DNA from: UBA5951 sp012269555
Lineage (GTDB): Bacteria > Pseudomonadota > Alphaproteobacteria > Puniceispirillales > Puniceispirillaceae
Assembly (NCBI GenBank): GCA_038147755.1
Contig: JAYQTS010000001.1
Location: 1 to 64,000, forward strand
Length of the DNA: 64,000 nucleotides
Direction of reading: 5' to 3'
A program made the position numbers and the translations under genes. The first letter of the stretch is position 1. Each line of letters begins with the position of its first letter. The notes beneath the pieces are model-generated. The model was not told where the DNA came from, made no database searches, and saw only the letters and a program-made list of their open reading frames with translations. Shown here piece after piece: positions 9,085 to 19,430 of this stretch.

Positions 9085-9448
9085 GAGAATCCCAAAAAAG
9101 TACTAACCAAATTTTTTTAATTTTTAAAGCAAGCTGGCGATATCAATATGTTTAATTCTCATTCATTAATAAAGCTTCAAATTACAACTTTCATGAAAAG
9201 TTAAGCACAAAATGTAAAAAAGCGAAGAAATAAAAACTTTGAAATAAACAAAGTTTAATTTTGGAAAATGTTAATGAAAAAATCAAATAATATTGACGAA
9301 TTCATCAACTGGTGTCATTTGTCTGCTCTAGAAATTAAGGAAACCAACTTGGAATTCTAATTATAGGGTCTAAATAGGTTTTTTTTTCAGAGGGATTAAA
9401 TGAATACATTTTTATTAAAAACGTTTTTTATCGATTTTTTTAAGTTGG
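9085..9448 (+). other. 364-bp AT-rich gap where dprA usually lies
   Basis: No coding frame or homologous fragment is visible on either strand. In many alphaproteobacteria dprA (DNA processing protein) sits between plsY and topA; nothing resembling its Rossmann domain remains here. The only structure seen is an 8-bp inverted repeat, AAACTTTG...CAAAGTTT, with a 7-base loop at 9234-9256. It is AT-rich, followed by AATTTT, and too weak to call a terminator. The topA promoter must lie in this gap or upstream. Confidence 0.6.
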
Positions 9449-12015
9449 ATGGACAGAATGAAAGTTGTAGTAGTAGAGTCTCCTGCTAAAGCAAAAACCA
9501 TAAACAGATATCTAGGGGCTGACTATACTGTTTTGGCTTCCTATGGTCATGTCCGAGACTTGCCTGCCAAGGATGGTTCAGTATTACCAGAGCATTCCTT
9601 TGAAATGAGTTGGCAGACCGACGCGAAATCAAATAAGCATATTAAGGAAATAACAGATGCGTTATCAAAGGCTGATAGACTAATTCTTGCAACTGACCCC
9701 GACCGTGAGGGAGAGGCAATAAGTTGGCATGTACAAGAACTTGTTAAATCTAAAAAATCCTTGAAAGACATTCCAAGTGAAAGAGTTGTTTTTAATGAAG
9801 TTACTAAATCGGCTATTTTGGCCGCGATGGATAAACCAAGAGAGATTAATTATGACTTGGTAAACGCTTACTTGGCGCGCCGTGCATTAGATTATTTAGT
9901 TGATTCAATCTATCACCTGTTTTATGGAGAAAACTTCCAGGAGCAAAATCAGCGGGTAGAGTACAATCAGTTGCCTTGCGTTTAATATGTAATAGAGAGG
10001 CAGATATTGAGTCTTTTTATTCAGAAGAATATTGGTCCATAGATACCAAATTAAAAACGCAAGACGACAAACACCTTATCGCCAGACTTGTTAGCCTCGA
10101 TTCTAAAAAGGTTGGTAAATTAGACATTACCTCAGAAAAGCAGTCAAAAGAGATTGAAGAGAAAATCAAGGTGGCAACTTTTTCTGTCTTATCTGTTGAT
10201 ACAAAACGAACAAAAAGACAACCATCTGCTCCTTTTACCACTTCAACTTTACAACAGGAAGCATCTCGTAAACTTGGGTTTTCTGCTTCAAGAACAATGC
10301 AGATTGCTCAACGATTGTATGAGGGTATTCAAGTTGGAAGTGAAACAACCGCATTAATCACTAATATGAGAACTGATGGCGTGCAAATGAGTAGTGAGGC
10401 CATTTTTTCGTTACGTGATGAAATAGCATCAATTTATGGTGAACAGTACTTGCCTGAAAAACCACGCTTTTACAAAACTAAAGCAGCAAATGCTCAGGAG
10501 GCACATGAGGCCATCAGACCAACCAATTTTAATCGACATCCAAATGATATTCGGTCTTATCTTGATTATGACCAATTTCGTTTATATGACTTGATTTGGA
10601 AGAGGTCTGTTGCCAGTCAGATGACTTCAGCAGAAATAGACCAAACAACCATTCGTTTAATAGATCAGGATAATTCCATAGAACTGAGAAGCAATGGTAG
10701 TGTTATAATATTCGATGGCTTTAGACGCGCTTATTTTGAAAGTAAAGACGAAACGAGCGACCAAGATAGCAAAGAAGAGGATGGGGAAGCCATTCTTCCA
10801 GTAGTAAAAAAAGGAGAATTCCTTACTCAAGAGCAGGTCCTTCCTGAACAACATTTCACTCAACCGCCTCCAAGGTTTACTGATGCCAGCCTTGTGAAAA
10901 ACCTTGAGGAATTAGGAATTGGAAGACCCTCTACCTATGCTTCAATTTTACAAGTCTTAGAAAAAAGGGGGTACGTTCGCAAAGATCAAAAACGTTTTAT
11001 TCCAGAACACCGTGGCAGAATTGTATCAACCTTTCTCGAAAATTTCTTCGAAAAATACGTTCAATATGACTTTACTGCTAGCCTTGAAAATCAGTTGGAT
11101 GATGTTTCGGGCGGAAGGCTTGATTGGAAACAAGTACTGTCTCAATTTTGGTATGATTTTAAGCTAAACGTTGACTCAACGAGGGAATTACCAGTACCGG
11201 ATGTCATGGCAGCGCTTGATAATGATCTTGAACGATTATTTTTCAAACCTGATGAAAATGGAAATGTAAATCGAATTTGTTCCAAATGTAATGAGGGGTA
11301 TCTTGAGCTAAAACTTAGCAAATATGGACCTTTTATTGGATGCTCTAAATACCCAGATTGTAGCTACACCAAGCAAGTGCGTGACTCTCAATCGGCAGAG
11401 GACTCAACACAACTTCAAGATAATGCTGAATTAGGAATTGATCCTAATACAAATATGCCTATTTGGCTGAAAAAGGGGCCATATGGCTGGTACGTCCAGC
11501 AAGGCGGAGAAGAGATTAAAAAACCGAAACGAACTGGACTTCCAAAGGGAATTATTGCTGATCAAGTTTCCCTTGAGCAGGCTATTTCATTGCTATCACT
11601 CCCACGAGAAATTGGATTACACCCAGAATCAGGCGAGGCTATTCAAGCAGGAATAGGTAGATATGGTCCCTTTCTAAAACATCAAGGTAAATTTGTTAGC
11701 TTAACCCCTGATGATGATGTGTTATCTGTTGGAATTAATCGTGCAGTAGATTTATTAGCAGCAGCACAACTAAAGGCTGGAAGAACTCTAGGTGAGCATC
11801 CTGATGGAGGAGAAGTTGAGTTAAAACGAGGTCGCTTTGGAAGCTATGTTGAACATAAAAAATTACGTGCGTCATTACCTAGAGGCATAGAAATGAGTGA
11901 CGTAACTTTGGAACAGGCAATCGCGCTTTTACAAGATAAAGCGGCCAGCCCTCCAAAGAAAAAAAAATCGGGTAAGACGTCATCCACAAGGAAAAAAACT
12001 ACCAGAAAATCTTAA
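9449..12015 (+). CDS. topA: DNA topoisomerase I (frameshifted; catalytic Tyr reads as Asn)
   Basis: Type IA topoisomerase that relaxes negative supercoils, about 855 residues after repair. The N-terminal Toprim domain has VVESPAKAKTI and ATDPDREGEAISWH. One missing G at about 9902 (GTTG-ATTC to GTTGGATTC) restores the conserved run VGFNLSPVLWRKLPGAKSAG and joins the two frames. The C-terminus has a CxxC...CxxxPxC zinc finger (about CSKCNEG...CSKYPDC), TopA C-repeat domains and a Lys-rich tail. The nucleophile motif, normally T-Y-M-R-T-D, reads TNMRTDG: codon 10363-10365 is AAT where TAT/TAC is expected. Given the other errors in this window, a wrong base is likelier than an inactive enzyme. 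Confidence 0.94.
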
Positions 12016-12128
12016 AAATTATTAAGGTTGAAACAGTATTTTAATTGATTTTTAGGAGTTTTTGTATTCGGTATGTTTGATATTTATTCTCTCAACAATA
12101 GATAATAATTAAACGCTAACAGCAAAAA

Positions 12129-14333
12129 GTGATTTATAACTTGGTAAAAACAAAGAATTCATTACCTTCTAAACAAGAAATAAAAGATTTCATAAGAACA
12201 AGTCCAGAACCTATCAAATTACGCAAAATAGCTCGTGTTTTTGGCGTAAATGCTCGTGATAGATCAGCTTTAAGACAATTGTTAGTTGATATAGGCAATA
12301 GCCCAAATGATTGGAAGTTTACAGAAGAAAATTCAGATATTCCTGAGTTATGCATTATGGAAATCACTTCAATTGACACCGATGGAATAGCAATCGCAAA
12401 ACTAGTTGATAGATCACTCAAAAACACAAAATTTCAAGCAGAAATAAATACGTCATCAAAAAGAGTTAGAAGCCCTATATTAGGAGACCATATTTTAGCA
12501 AGAATTAAAAATAAACAAGATATCAAAATAACAGCAGAATTAATTCGTATTTTACCAAAAAATAAAATGCAATCGTATGTATATGGTCGGGCATTTAAAT
12601 CAAAAAGCGCATGGTATATAGAAAATGCTGAAAAAGGGATGCAGAGACCTATTCAATTAGAAATTGGAGACCAGCAAGAGCTCGAGGATGGCATGCTTAT
12701 TAAAGCAGAGCTAAAAAAAACATCTGATAGGTATCTTAAAAAAGCGAAATTAGTTGATACTTATGGCAATATAGAGAACCCAAAATCAATCCTTGCAATG
12801 ACCATAGATGAATTTAATCTTGTAGAAAAATTTTCAGATGAAGCTTTAAAACAGGCATGTAATACAAAGCCTATTTCATTTGCCCAAAGAGAAGATTTAA
12901 CAGCGATTCCCTTAATCACTATAGATGGTGTTGATGCTAAAGATTTTGACGATGCCGTATTTGCTGAACCGACAGCAGGTAATGGTTGGAGAGTTATTAT
13001 TGCTATTGCGGATGTAAGTCATTATGTGCATGAAGACACAGCGTTAGATGCAGAAGCAAAAAAAAGAGGGAATTCAGTCTATCTTCCAGGCAGAGTGCTC
13101 CCGATGCTACCTGAAAAACTATCTAATGACTTATGTTCTCTTAAACCAAATGAAAAAAGAGCTTGCCTAGCGGTTGAAATACATCTTGATGCAATGGGAA
13201 ATAAAACCAAACATCGTTTTATAAGAGGTATAATTAAGTCAATTGCCAGATTAACTTATGATAGTGTGCAATCAGTATTTGAGGGTCTTTCAGATGAGGA
13301 GCAGTTAAACCTTCCTGCTGGAACATTGGATCATTTATTTGCAGTTTATAAATGTAGAAAGGAATTGAGAAAAAAAAGAGGTGCGTTAGAACTTCATTTA
13401 AGGGAACGTTCAATCAAACTCTCTACTGAGATGTATCCAATAGATATTGAAATTCGTGAACAAAAACAAGCAAATGAGCTTATTGAAGAATTGATGATTC
13501 TTGCAAATATTTGCGCAGCGGAAACATTGGAACAGAAAAAAAGAACATGTGTGTATAGAGTTCATGAGCCACCAAGCTCCGATAAACTTGAGGAATTAAT
13601 TTTATTAGCCGACGAAATGAATATAAAACTACCAGAAAAGGCAAATTTTACACCTCAACAGTTTAATCTTCTTTTGGAAAAAGGAATAACACCCTCTAAT
13701 AAAGAACTTTTACAAAATGCAATTCTTCGTTGTCAGTCCCGTGCTAACTATTCAACCAAAAATGTTGGACATTATGGACTTGGCCTACAACGATATACTC
13801 ATTTTACATCGCCTATTAGACGCTATTCTGACTTATTAGTTCATCGTGCTTTGATTACAGCATGTAATTTTGGCCCCAATGTTATTTCGAGAGACTCTGA
13901 AGGAACCATTACAGAAATATGCAGTCATATAAGTGAAACTGAGCAGCTCGCTGCAAAAGCTGAAAGGCGTGCCATTAATAGAATGGCTAATATCGTTTTG
14001 AGCAACTTACTTGGCACAGAACAACAAGCCATTATAATTGGGATTACTGTCTGAGGCCTATTTGTATCTATAGCAAACGGTCTTGCGGAGGGATTTATCT
14101 CAAGGAAATCTTTGCCAGATGATTTTTATTTATTGGATAAGAAAAAAACACAGCTTACAGGTAGATACACAGGTAGGAGGTTTAGACTTGGTGATTCTTT
14201 ACAGGCATTGGTAAGTGAAATATCCATTGTCAGCGGTAATATATCCCTATCCTGGATCGCAGGCGGCTTTATAGATAATTCTGCTTCCAAGAAAAAAAGA
14301 AAGAAAGTATCAAATAGAAAAAATCTATTCTAA
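12129..14333 (+). CDS. rnr: ribonuclease R, interrupted by an in-frame TGA
   Basis: Processive 3'-5' exoribonuclease of the RNB family. It has an N-terminal winged-helix/cold-shock region, the RNB catalytic signature TIDGVDAKDFDDAVFAE with its metal-binding aspartates, and the RNB C-terminal block HYGLGLQRYTHFTSPIRRYSDL. Translation stops at TGA (14052-14054). The same frame continues with GLFVSIANGLAEGFI and the rest of the S1 RNA-binding domain plus a Lys-rich tail, to TAA at 14333 (734 residues in all). The stop sits where homologues have an aromatic residue before G-L-F-V, consistent with TGG read as TGA. The GTG at 12129 is the earliest start; the true start is uncertain within about 20 codons. 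Confidence 0.92.
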
Positions 14334-14398
14334 AAAAAGGTAAAACTACTATCAGTAGAGGTTAATGCCAATTTAAATAAAACTATGCCGTCATAAGC

Positions 14399-14427
14399 TT
14401 GACAAATTAGAGCATTTAAAGCATTTT
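14399..14427 (+). promoter_or_regulatory. possible sigma-70 promoter for rpmG
   Basis: A perfect -35 hexamer TTGACA (14399-14404) is followed after 17 bases by CATTTT (14422-14427), a weak -10. It lies 39 bases upstream of the rpmG start, at a sensible distance. Motif match only. Confidence 0.35.
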
Positions 14428-14465
14428 GGCAGAAATTGGAACTCACTATCATCGCGGAGCACATT

Positions 14466-14633
14466 ATGGCGAAGCCTGCAACACTTCAAATTAAACTGGT
14501 TAGCACCGCAGATACCGGTTTTTATTACGTTACAAAAAAGAACCCCCGAACAAAACCCGAAAAATTGGAATTAATGAAATACGACCCTAAAGTTCGAAAA
14601 CATGTGCTTTTCAAAGAAGCAAAGATTAAATAA
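14466..14633 (+). CDS. rpmG: 50S ribosomal protein L33
   Basis: A 55-residue L33. It starts MAKPATLQIKLVSTA, has the YYVTKKNPRTKPEKLELMKYDP core, and ends in VRKHVLFKEAKIK. The cysteines of zinc-binding L33 are absent, as usual for proteobacterial C- forms. The ATG at 14466 has GGAG 8 bases upstream; the upstream extension to 14436 is not homologous. It follows rnr, a common alphaproteobacterial arrangement, with about 130 non-coding bases between them. Confidence 0.96.
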   Translation: MAKPATLQIKLVSTADTGFYYVTKKNPRTKPEKLELMKYDPKVRKHVLFKEAKIK

Positions 14634-14649
14634 ATAAGATGTTCAAATT

Positions 14650-15543
14650 ATGCGTTGTGGCATAGATGTAGGCGGGACAAAAATAGAAACTGCTGTTCTC
14701 TCCGATAGTGGTGAATTCCTATCTAGAGAGAGAACAAACACTCCAAAAATTATACAGCTTTACTAAATTCCATAGATAAAAGTCTTCGACAAGCCTCTAT
14801 AAACACGGGGTTCGATGGACCAGTTGGTATTTGCATGCCTGGCAGCGTATCAAAAGAAACTGGGCTAATCCAAGGAGCCAATACTACCTACCTAAATGGA
14901 AAAAACTTCCAAAAAGATTTACAAGCCACACTCAACCGTTCTGTTCGTTTGTCAAATGATGCTAATTGCTTCGCTCTTTCGGAAGCGATTGAGGGTGCTG
15001 GAAAGGGCGCTAGTGTCGTTTTTGGTGTTATAATTGGAACTGGCTGTGGTGGTGGTATTGTTGTCAACCGTCATATAATTCCAGGTGTAAATGGGATTGC
15101 AGGTGAGTGGGGGCATACACCTTTACCTTGGCCTGTTGAAAATGAATTTGAAAATCATGATTGTTGGTGTGGTAAAACAGGATGTCTTGAAACATATATC
15201 TCTGGTACAGCACTAGTAAAAGATTATAAGCGGATGACCGGTTTGGAAAAGATGGAAAACAAATAGTATCGGACTGTAAGAATGGTGATATTGTTGCCGA
15301 GGCAGTCTTGCAAGCACTTGAAGATAGAATAGCCCGTGGCCTCGCAATGATTATAAATATTATTGACCCAGACATTATAATTTTGGGTGGTGGTCTCTCG
15401 AATATAGAACGATTATATGAAAATATTCCACGGAAATGGGCTGGCTATGTTTTTCCAATAAAATTAATACGAAGCTACTTAAACCAAAATATGGCGACTC
15501 TAGTGGTGTTCGAGGCGCCGCACTCTTATTTGGAACAAATTAG
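14650..15543 (+). CDS. ROK-family sugar kinase (three frameshifts)
   Basis: ROK-fold kinase resembling N-acetylglucosamine kinase or fructokinase. The N-terminal phosphate loop is GIDVGGTKIETAVLS; then come SNDANCFALSEA, GVIIGTGCGGG and the ROK zinc site HDCWCGKTGCLE. Three single-base losses in homopolymers interrupt it: AAAAA at 14745-14749, AAAA at 15247-15250 and TTTTT near 15450-15454. Adding one base to each gives one continuous 298-residue protein that ends SSGVRGAALLFGTN at TAG 15541-15543. The specific sugar cannot be told from sequence. It starts 16 bases after rpmG. Confidence 0.85.
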
Positions 15544-15585
15544 TTTAGAAGTTATTTCTTAAAATCATAAATCATGCCGCTTGTT

Positions 15586-16418
15586 TTACATACAATCAAC
15601 TTTTTCGATTAGTTGAGCATCTGAGATTGATGCATGAACGGTAAAATCGCCATAGTTAATCATAAAATCAGTAACGACTCCATTGTCGTGTAAATCCATC
15701 TGGATTTGATATTCTGGAATAGATTCAGTTGTTCCTGCTTTAAAATAAGCAATATCGACAGGCCAGTAATAAGAGGTTGTAACACCATTAATTTGAATAT
15801 CAGACTCATAAGGCTTTCTTATACCAATGGCAGCACTTGCAGTCTTGACTGCATCCTCTGGGGTGCTATTAACAAATATCTTTCCAGACATAAATTTTCT
15901 TCCTTGCTTTGCAGCATCAATGATGGTGCGGGTATAAGTGACGGGAAACATTATATCAGTAGATAATGTTAAGGTATCGTTATAAGCCCCTGTATAGCTA
16001 GCTTCAGCAATATCGCTCTGAGGTGGAAGGATGGCATAACCAGTATAAATCGCTTCTGGCTCATAAGAATTTCGTTCACGCACATCAAAACTGAAAAGCT
16101 GACCATTTTTATCTTCCCAAGAATCAGAGTGAGAAAAGATCATTATCTCTTCTCCTGTCTCATATAAAAACTTGAAAAAATAATCCTCTATCAACGACCA
16201 ACCATCACACTGTGCGTTTAAGGTAAACGATATTTTTCCAGCAACGTCCTGGACGCTGGCATTACTATTCTTCTTTCCCATGGAGAGAGTATAATTTGCA
16301 TTATGAGAAACAATAGATGATGTTACAGAAGCATTGCTAGCAATACATGGCAAGGAATATAGAAAAAATATGCTGCAAGAAAAGCTTTTAAATTAAGTCC
16401 TGGCCAAATGTTGAACAT
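15586..16418 (-). CDS. EipB-like periplasmic envelope integrity protein (DUF1849; frameshifted signal peptide)
   Basis: DUF1849/EipB family, periplasmic beta-spiral proteins linked to envelope integrity in alphaproteobacteria. The mature part runs from SHNANYTLSMGKK through SDSWEDKNGQLFSFDVRERN to the end. A cysteine in NAQCDGW and one near the C-terminus (KVDCM) match the position of the family's disulfide pair. The open frame alone lacks a start. Adding one base to the six-base run at 16362-16367 links it to ATG at 16418 and a clear signal peptide, with LKAFLAAYFFLYSLPCIASNA around the predicted cleavage site. AAAGGA precedes that ATG. Repaired length is 277 residues. Convergent with the ROK kinase. 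Confidence 0.82.
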
Positions 16419-16765
16419 CAAAAATTTATTCCTTTGAAGGCAAAAATAATAAATATATTCGCTTTATACACGATGAATTTAATTTACATAATATCCTAAT
16501 ATTAAAGATAGCTATAAAATAATACCTCAGAATTATTCGTTTGGAATTGGCTTAAACCTAATTATCGTTCTCATTGAATATAAAAAGACCCAATTACTAT
16601 CGAAATAATCAAAATTTGTCTATAAAAGAGCATTATCTTAAATAAATCAGCAATTCAAATGAATAACACATTAAAATAACTTCGATTCTTAAAAAAAATA
16701 TGCGTTTTTACCACAAGGTAAGATGATGACTATTACATAAAACGACATCATATGTATGATCGATT
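16419..16765 (+). other. 347-bp AT-rich divergent intergenic region
   Basis: Lies between the divergent EipB-like gene and rnd and presumably carries both promoters. I see no gene, RNA, strong hairpin or repeat in it. Confidence 0.6.
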
Positions 16766-17932
16766 ATGGATAATACACCTAAATTAATCACTGAAACAAG
16801 TGATTTAGAAAATGCAATGAAAACTCTTAGCGAGTTTAACTCAATAGCCGTTGATACTGAATTTATCCGTGAGTCAACATATTATCCGAAATTATGCTTG
16901 GTTCAATTAGCAGCAGGTGAGTATCATTTTGCTGTAGACCCCCTCTCTGAAAGCATAGAACTTTCTTCGCTGTTTCAATTATTACAAAATCAAAATATTG
17001 TAAAAGTCTTTCACGCGGGACGTCAGGATATAGAAATTTTTGTTTGTTTAACGGGAAATGTTCCAAACCCCATTTTTGACACACAAATTGCTTCAATGGT
17101 TGTAGGGCTTGGAGACCAAGCAGGATACGATAAATTAGTTCAGCACTATCTTAATATTGATATTGATAAATCATCACGATTCACAGATTGGTCTGCAAGA
17201 CCTCTCAGTGACAGGCAAATAAAATATGCGCTTGATGACGTTATTCATCTATCAAAAATTTATCCCCTTATGCTTAAGGAATTGATTCAAAACGAGAGAC
17301 TATCCTGGCTTAATGAAGAAATTTCTGCATTGACACACTTATCTCTATACAAGCCCAATCCCGACGATGCATGGAAGAAATTAAAAATAAGAAGTTATAA
17401 CTCAGATTTTTTAAATCGATTAAAATACCTTGCCTCTTGGCGAGAAAAGAGGGCCATGACGAAAAATATGCCTAAAAATAGGATAGTTCGAGACGAAACA
17501 TTAATTGATTTAGCAGGAACAAATCCAAAAACTGCTTCAAAATTTGAAATTATAAGAGGATTTCCGGGGGGACGCAGCGGAAAGTTAGTACCTGAGGTTT
17601 TACAAACGCTAGCAAATGCCGCACAAACACCACGTGAAAACTGGCCTAAAATAAAAGCCGATTTTCGTCGTTCCAAAGCTCCGGCAGCTACTCTTGAACT
17701 GCTTCGCGTACTATTAAAGCATATAACGGAAAATGAGAAAATTGCTCCTAAATTATTAGCTTCATCTGAGGATTTAGAAGCTTTAGCCAAAGATGACAAT
17801 GCAGATATTAAGTTACTCAAAGGTTGGAGACGTGAGTTGTTTGGAAATACTGCATTAAAACTAAAATCAGGTGAAATTGCACTAACTATAAAAAATAATA
17901 AAATTCATTTAATTTCTGATAACAAGACTTAA
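16766..17932 (+). CDS. rnd: ribonuclease D
   Basis: DEDD-family 3'-5' exoribonuclease acting on tRNA precursors. The exonuclease domain (residues about 1-180) has Exo I SIAVDTEFIRESTYYPKLCL, Exo II around KVFHAGRQDIEIF and FDTQIAS, and Exo III near SDRQIKYALDDVIHL. An HRDC domain follows (about 205-290; LASWREKRAM). The length of 388 residues is normal and the frame is intact. Its end overlaps the last 4 bases of the convergent SDR gene. Confidence 0.95.
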   Translation: MDNTPKLITETSDLENAMKTLSEFNSIAVDTEFIRESTYYPKLCLVQLAAGEYHFAVDPLSESIELSSLFQLLQNQNIVKVFHAGRQDIEIFVCLTGNVPNPIFDTQIASMVVGLGDQAGYDKLVQHYLNIDIDKSSRFTDWSARPLSDRQIKYALDDVIHLSKIYPLMLKELIQNERLSWLNEEISALTHLSLYKPNPDDAWKKLKIRSYNSDFLNRLKYLASWREKRAMTKNMPKNRIVRDETLIDLAGTNPKTASKFEIIRGFPGGRSGKLVPEVLQTLANAAQTPRENWPKIKADFRRSKAPAATLELLRVLLKHITENEKIAPKLLASSEDLEALAKDDNADIKLLKGWRRELFGNTALKLKSGEIALTIKNNKIHLISDNKT

Positions 17933-18711
17933 AAAGTAGAATTAAAACGCCCACCATCTATCAATATGTTTTGACCAACTAGGTAACTAGAATGAGTTGA
18001 ACAAATCCATGCGCATGCAACGCCGAATTCACCTATTTCTCCAAAACGTTTTGAGGGGTTTTCTTCTTCTAACTTTGCTCGCAGTTCCTGGGATGTGATG
18101 CCATTTTCTTTTGCTCTCTTCTCGATCAAAGCTTCAATTCTTGCCGTATTAAATTGACCAGGTAATAAGTTGTTTATAGTCACGTTATACTGTGCATATT
18201 CTCTAGCTATTCCTGCTACGAAGCCAGTTAATCCAGAACGTGCTCCATTAGATAAACCAAGCTCTGGAATAGGTGACTTAACAGAACCAGAAGTTATATT
18301 TACAATTCGTCCAAATTTTTTACTCACCATTGAATCAATTACTGCTTTTATCATCTCAATAGATGTCAACATATTTTCGTTGATTGCTCTAATCCAATCC
18401 TCTCTATCCCAATTTTTAAAATGACCGATAGGCGGCCCCCCCGCATTATTGACAAGAATATCAACATCCCCTGCCTTTTCTATAACTAATTTTCTTCCTT
18501 TATCAGTTGTAATATCGGCTGCGGCCAAAATTATTTCAGCACCTGTTTTTTGCTTCAAACTATTACACGCTTTTTGCAATCTCTCTTCATTTCTTGAATT
18601 TAATATCAGCTTTACTCCGCATTTAGCCAATGCTTCTGCACAACCATATCCAAGCCCACTAGAGCCCCCGCAAATAAGCGCCTTTCTGCCTGAAATTCCA
18701 AAATCTATCAT
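17929..18711 (-). CDS. SDR-family oxidoreductase without the usual catalytic Tyr
   Basis: Rossmann-fold short-chain dehydrogenase/reductase, 260 residues. The cofactor motif is GGSSGLGYG, followed by NNAGG and the C-terminal ILIDGG. The catalytic serine is present (NITSGSV), but where most SDRs have YxxxK this protein has GLSNGARSGL, so Tyr and Lys are missing. I recall a subgroup annotated as 3-oxoacyl-ACP reductase with the same pattern, so this is likely a subfamily trait rather than damage. Substrate unknown. Its ATG overlaps the stop of the hda-like gene, so they are probably co-transcribed. Confidence 0.85.
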   Translation of the reverse strand: MIDFGISGRKALICGGSSGLGYGCAEALAKCGVKLILNSRNEERLQKACNSLKQKTGAEIILAAADITTDKGRKLVIEKAGDVDILVNNAGGPPIGHFKNWDREDWIRAINENMLTSIEMIKAVIDSMVSKKFGRIVNITSGSVKSPIPELGLSNGARSGLTGFVAGIAREYAQYNVTINNLLPGQFNTARIEALIEKRAKENGITSQELRAKLEEENPSKRFGEIGEFGVACAWICSTHSSYLVGQNILIDGGRFNSTF

Positions 18712-19391
18712 TTAATGCTTTCTTCAGACATCTGATATAGAACTTGTTTAACAAGTCCTATCGAAACAGATTGTTTAAGCTTTAAAGATAACATATCTAT
18801 TTCTAAAACTAATCTTTGAATATAAGAATATTCTCTGCGGACCCTTGGAAGTAAAAAGTTTAATACTGTGGTTGGCACAATACATTGTCTCTTAGAAAAA
18901 TGGTATTCTAAAAGCGGCTTTATTGAATTCTCATTCAAGGGAAATATCTCCTGTGCACTGACACTTCGAAGACGAGAGCGTAAATCATTCAACTGCCATG
19001 CCATTGAGGATATAGGATCTTCTGAAATAAATAATATTGTGCCACTATTTCCTAAAACTTTTTGGTATAAAAAAAATAGAGCCTCCTCTGACCAATTTTC
19101 TGAGACTACCACATCATCTAAAATCAAATGATTTTCTGCAATCTCTCCGGGATACCAATTAACAAGGCTTGTTAAGATCCTTGCACCACTATTTTGACAA
19201 TGAAGTCTACCAAGGCTTGATTTCCCAGACGCAGTTGGGCCAAAAATATTTAAACACCGGCTAGGAGATGGCCAATTGGGCCAAGTTTTTATCCATTTTA
19301 TCGCAAGCTCGTTCTCGGAGCTTACAATTAAGCTTGGCGCTGCGGTATCATCAAAATTAAACGGCATTTGATCAATCATTTTAATACTCAA
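18708..19391 (-). CDS. hda: Hda-like DnaA-homologous regulator of replication initiation
   Basis: A 227-residue AAA+ protein resembling the DnaA ATPase domain without the DNA-binding domain, as in Hda/HdaA. These bind the sliding clamp and promote hydrolysis of DnaA-ATP after initiation. The N-terminus has a clamp-binding-like QMPFNF. Walker A is FGPTASGKSS, Walker B HLILDDVVV, and a sensor region follows (DLRSRLRSV). It lies between a DUF2066 gene and an SDR on the minus strand, close to purM, a placement often seen for alphaproteobacterial hda. Confidence 0.88.
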   Translation of the reverse strand: MSIKMIDQMPFNFDDTAAPSLIVSSENELAIKWIKTWPNWPSPSRCLNIFGPTASGKSSLGRLHCQNSGARILTSLVNWYPGEIAENHLILDDVVVSENWSEEALFFLYQKVLGNSGTILFISEDPISSMAWQLNDLRSRLRSVSAQEIFPLNENSIKPLLEYHFSKRQCIVPTTVLNFLLPRVRREYSYIQRLVLEIDMLSLKLKQSVSIGLVKQVLYQMSEESIK

Positions 19392-19430
19392 ATTATATTA
19401 ACCAACTGATGTTCGGCTATAATCTTCTTT

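Noticed and set aside
9234..9256. AAACTTTG...CAAAGTTT as a rho-independent terminator after plsY
   Set aside because: The stem is only 8 bp with two G-C pairs and no clean T-run, too weak to call.
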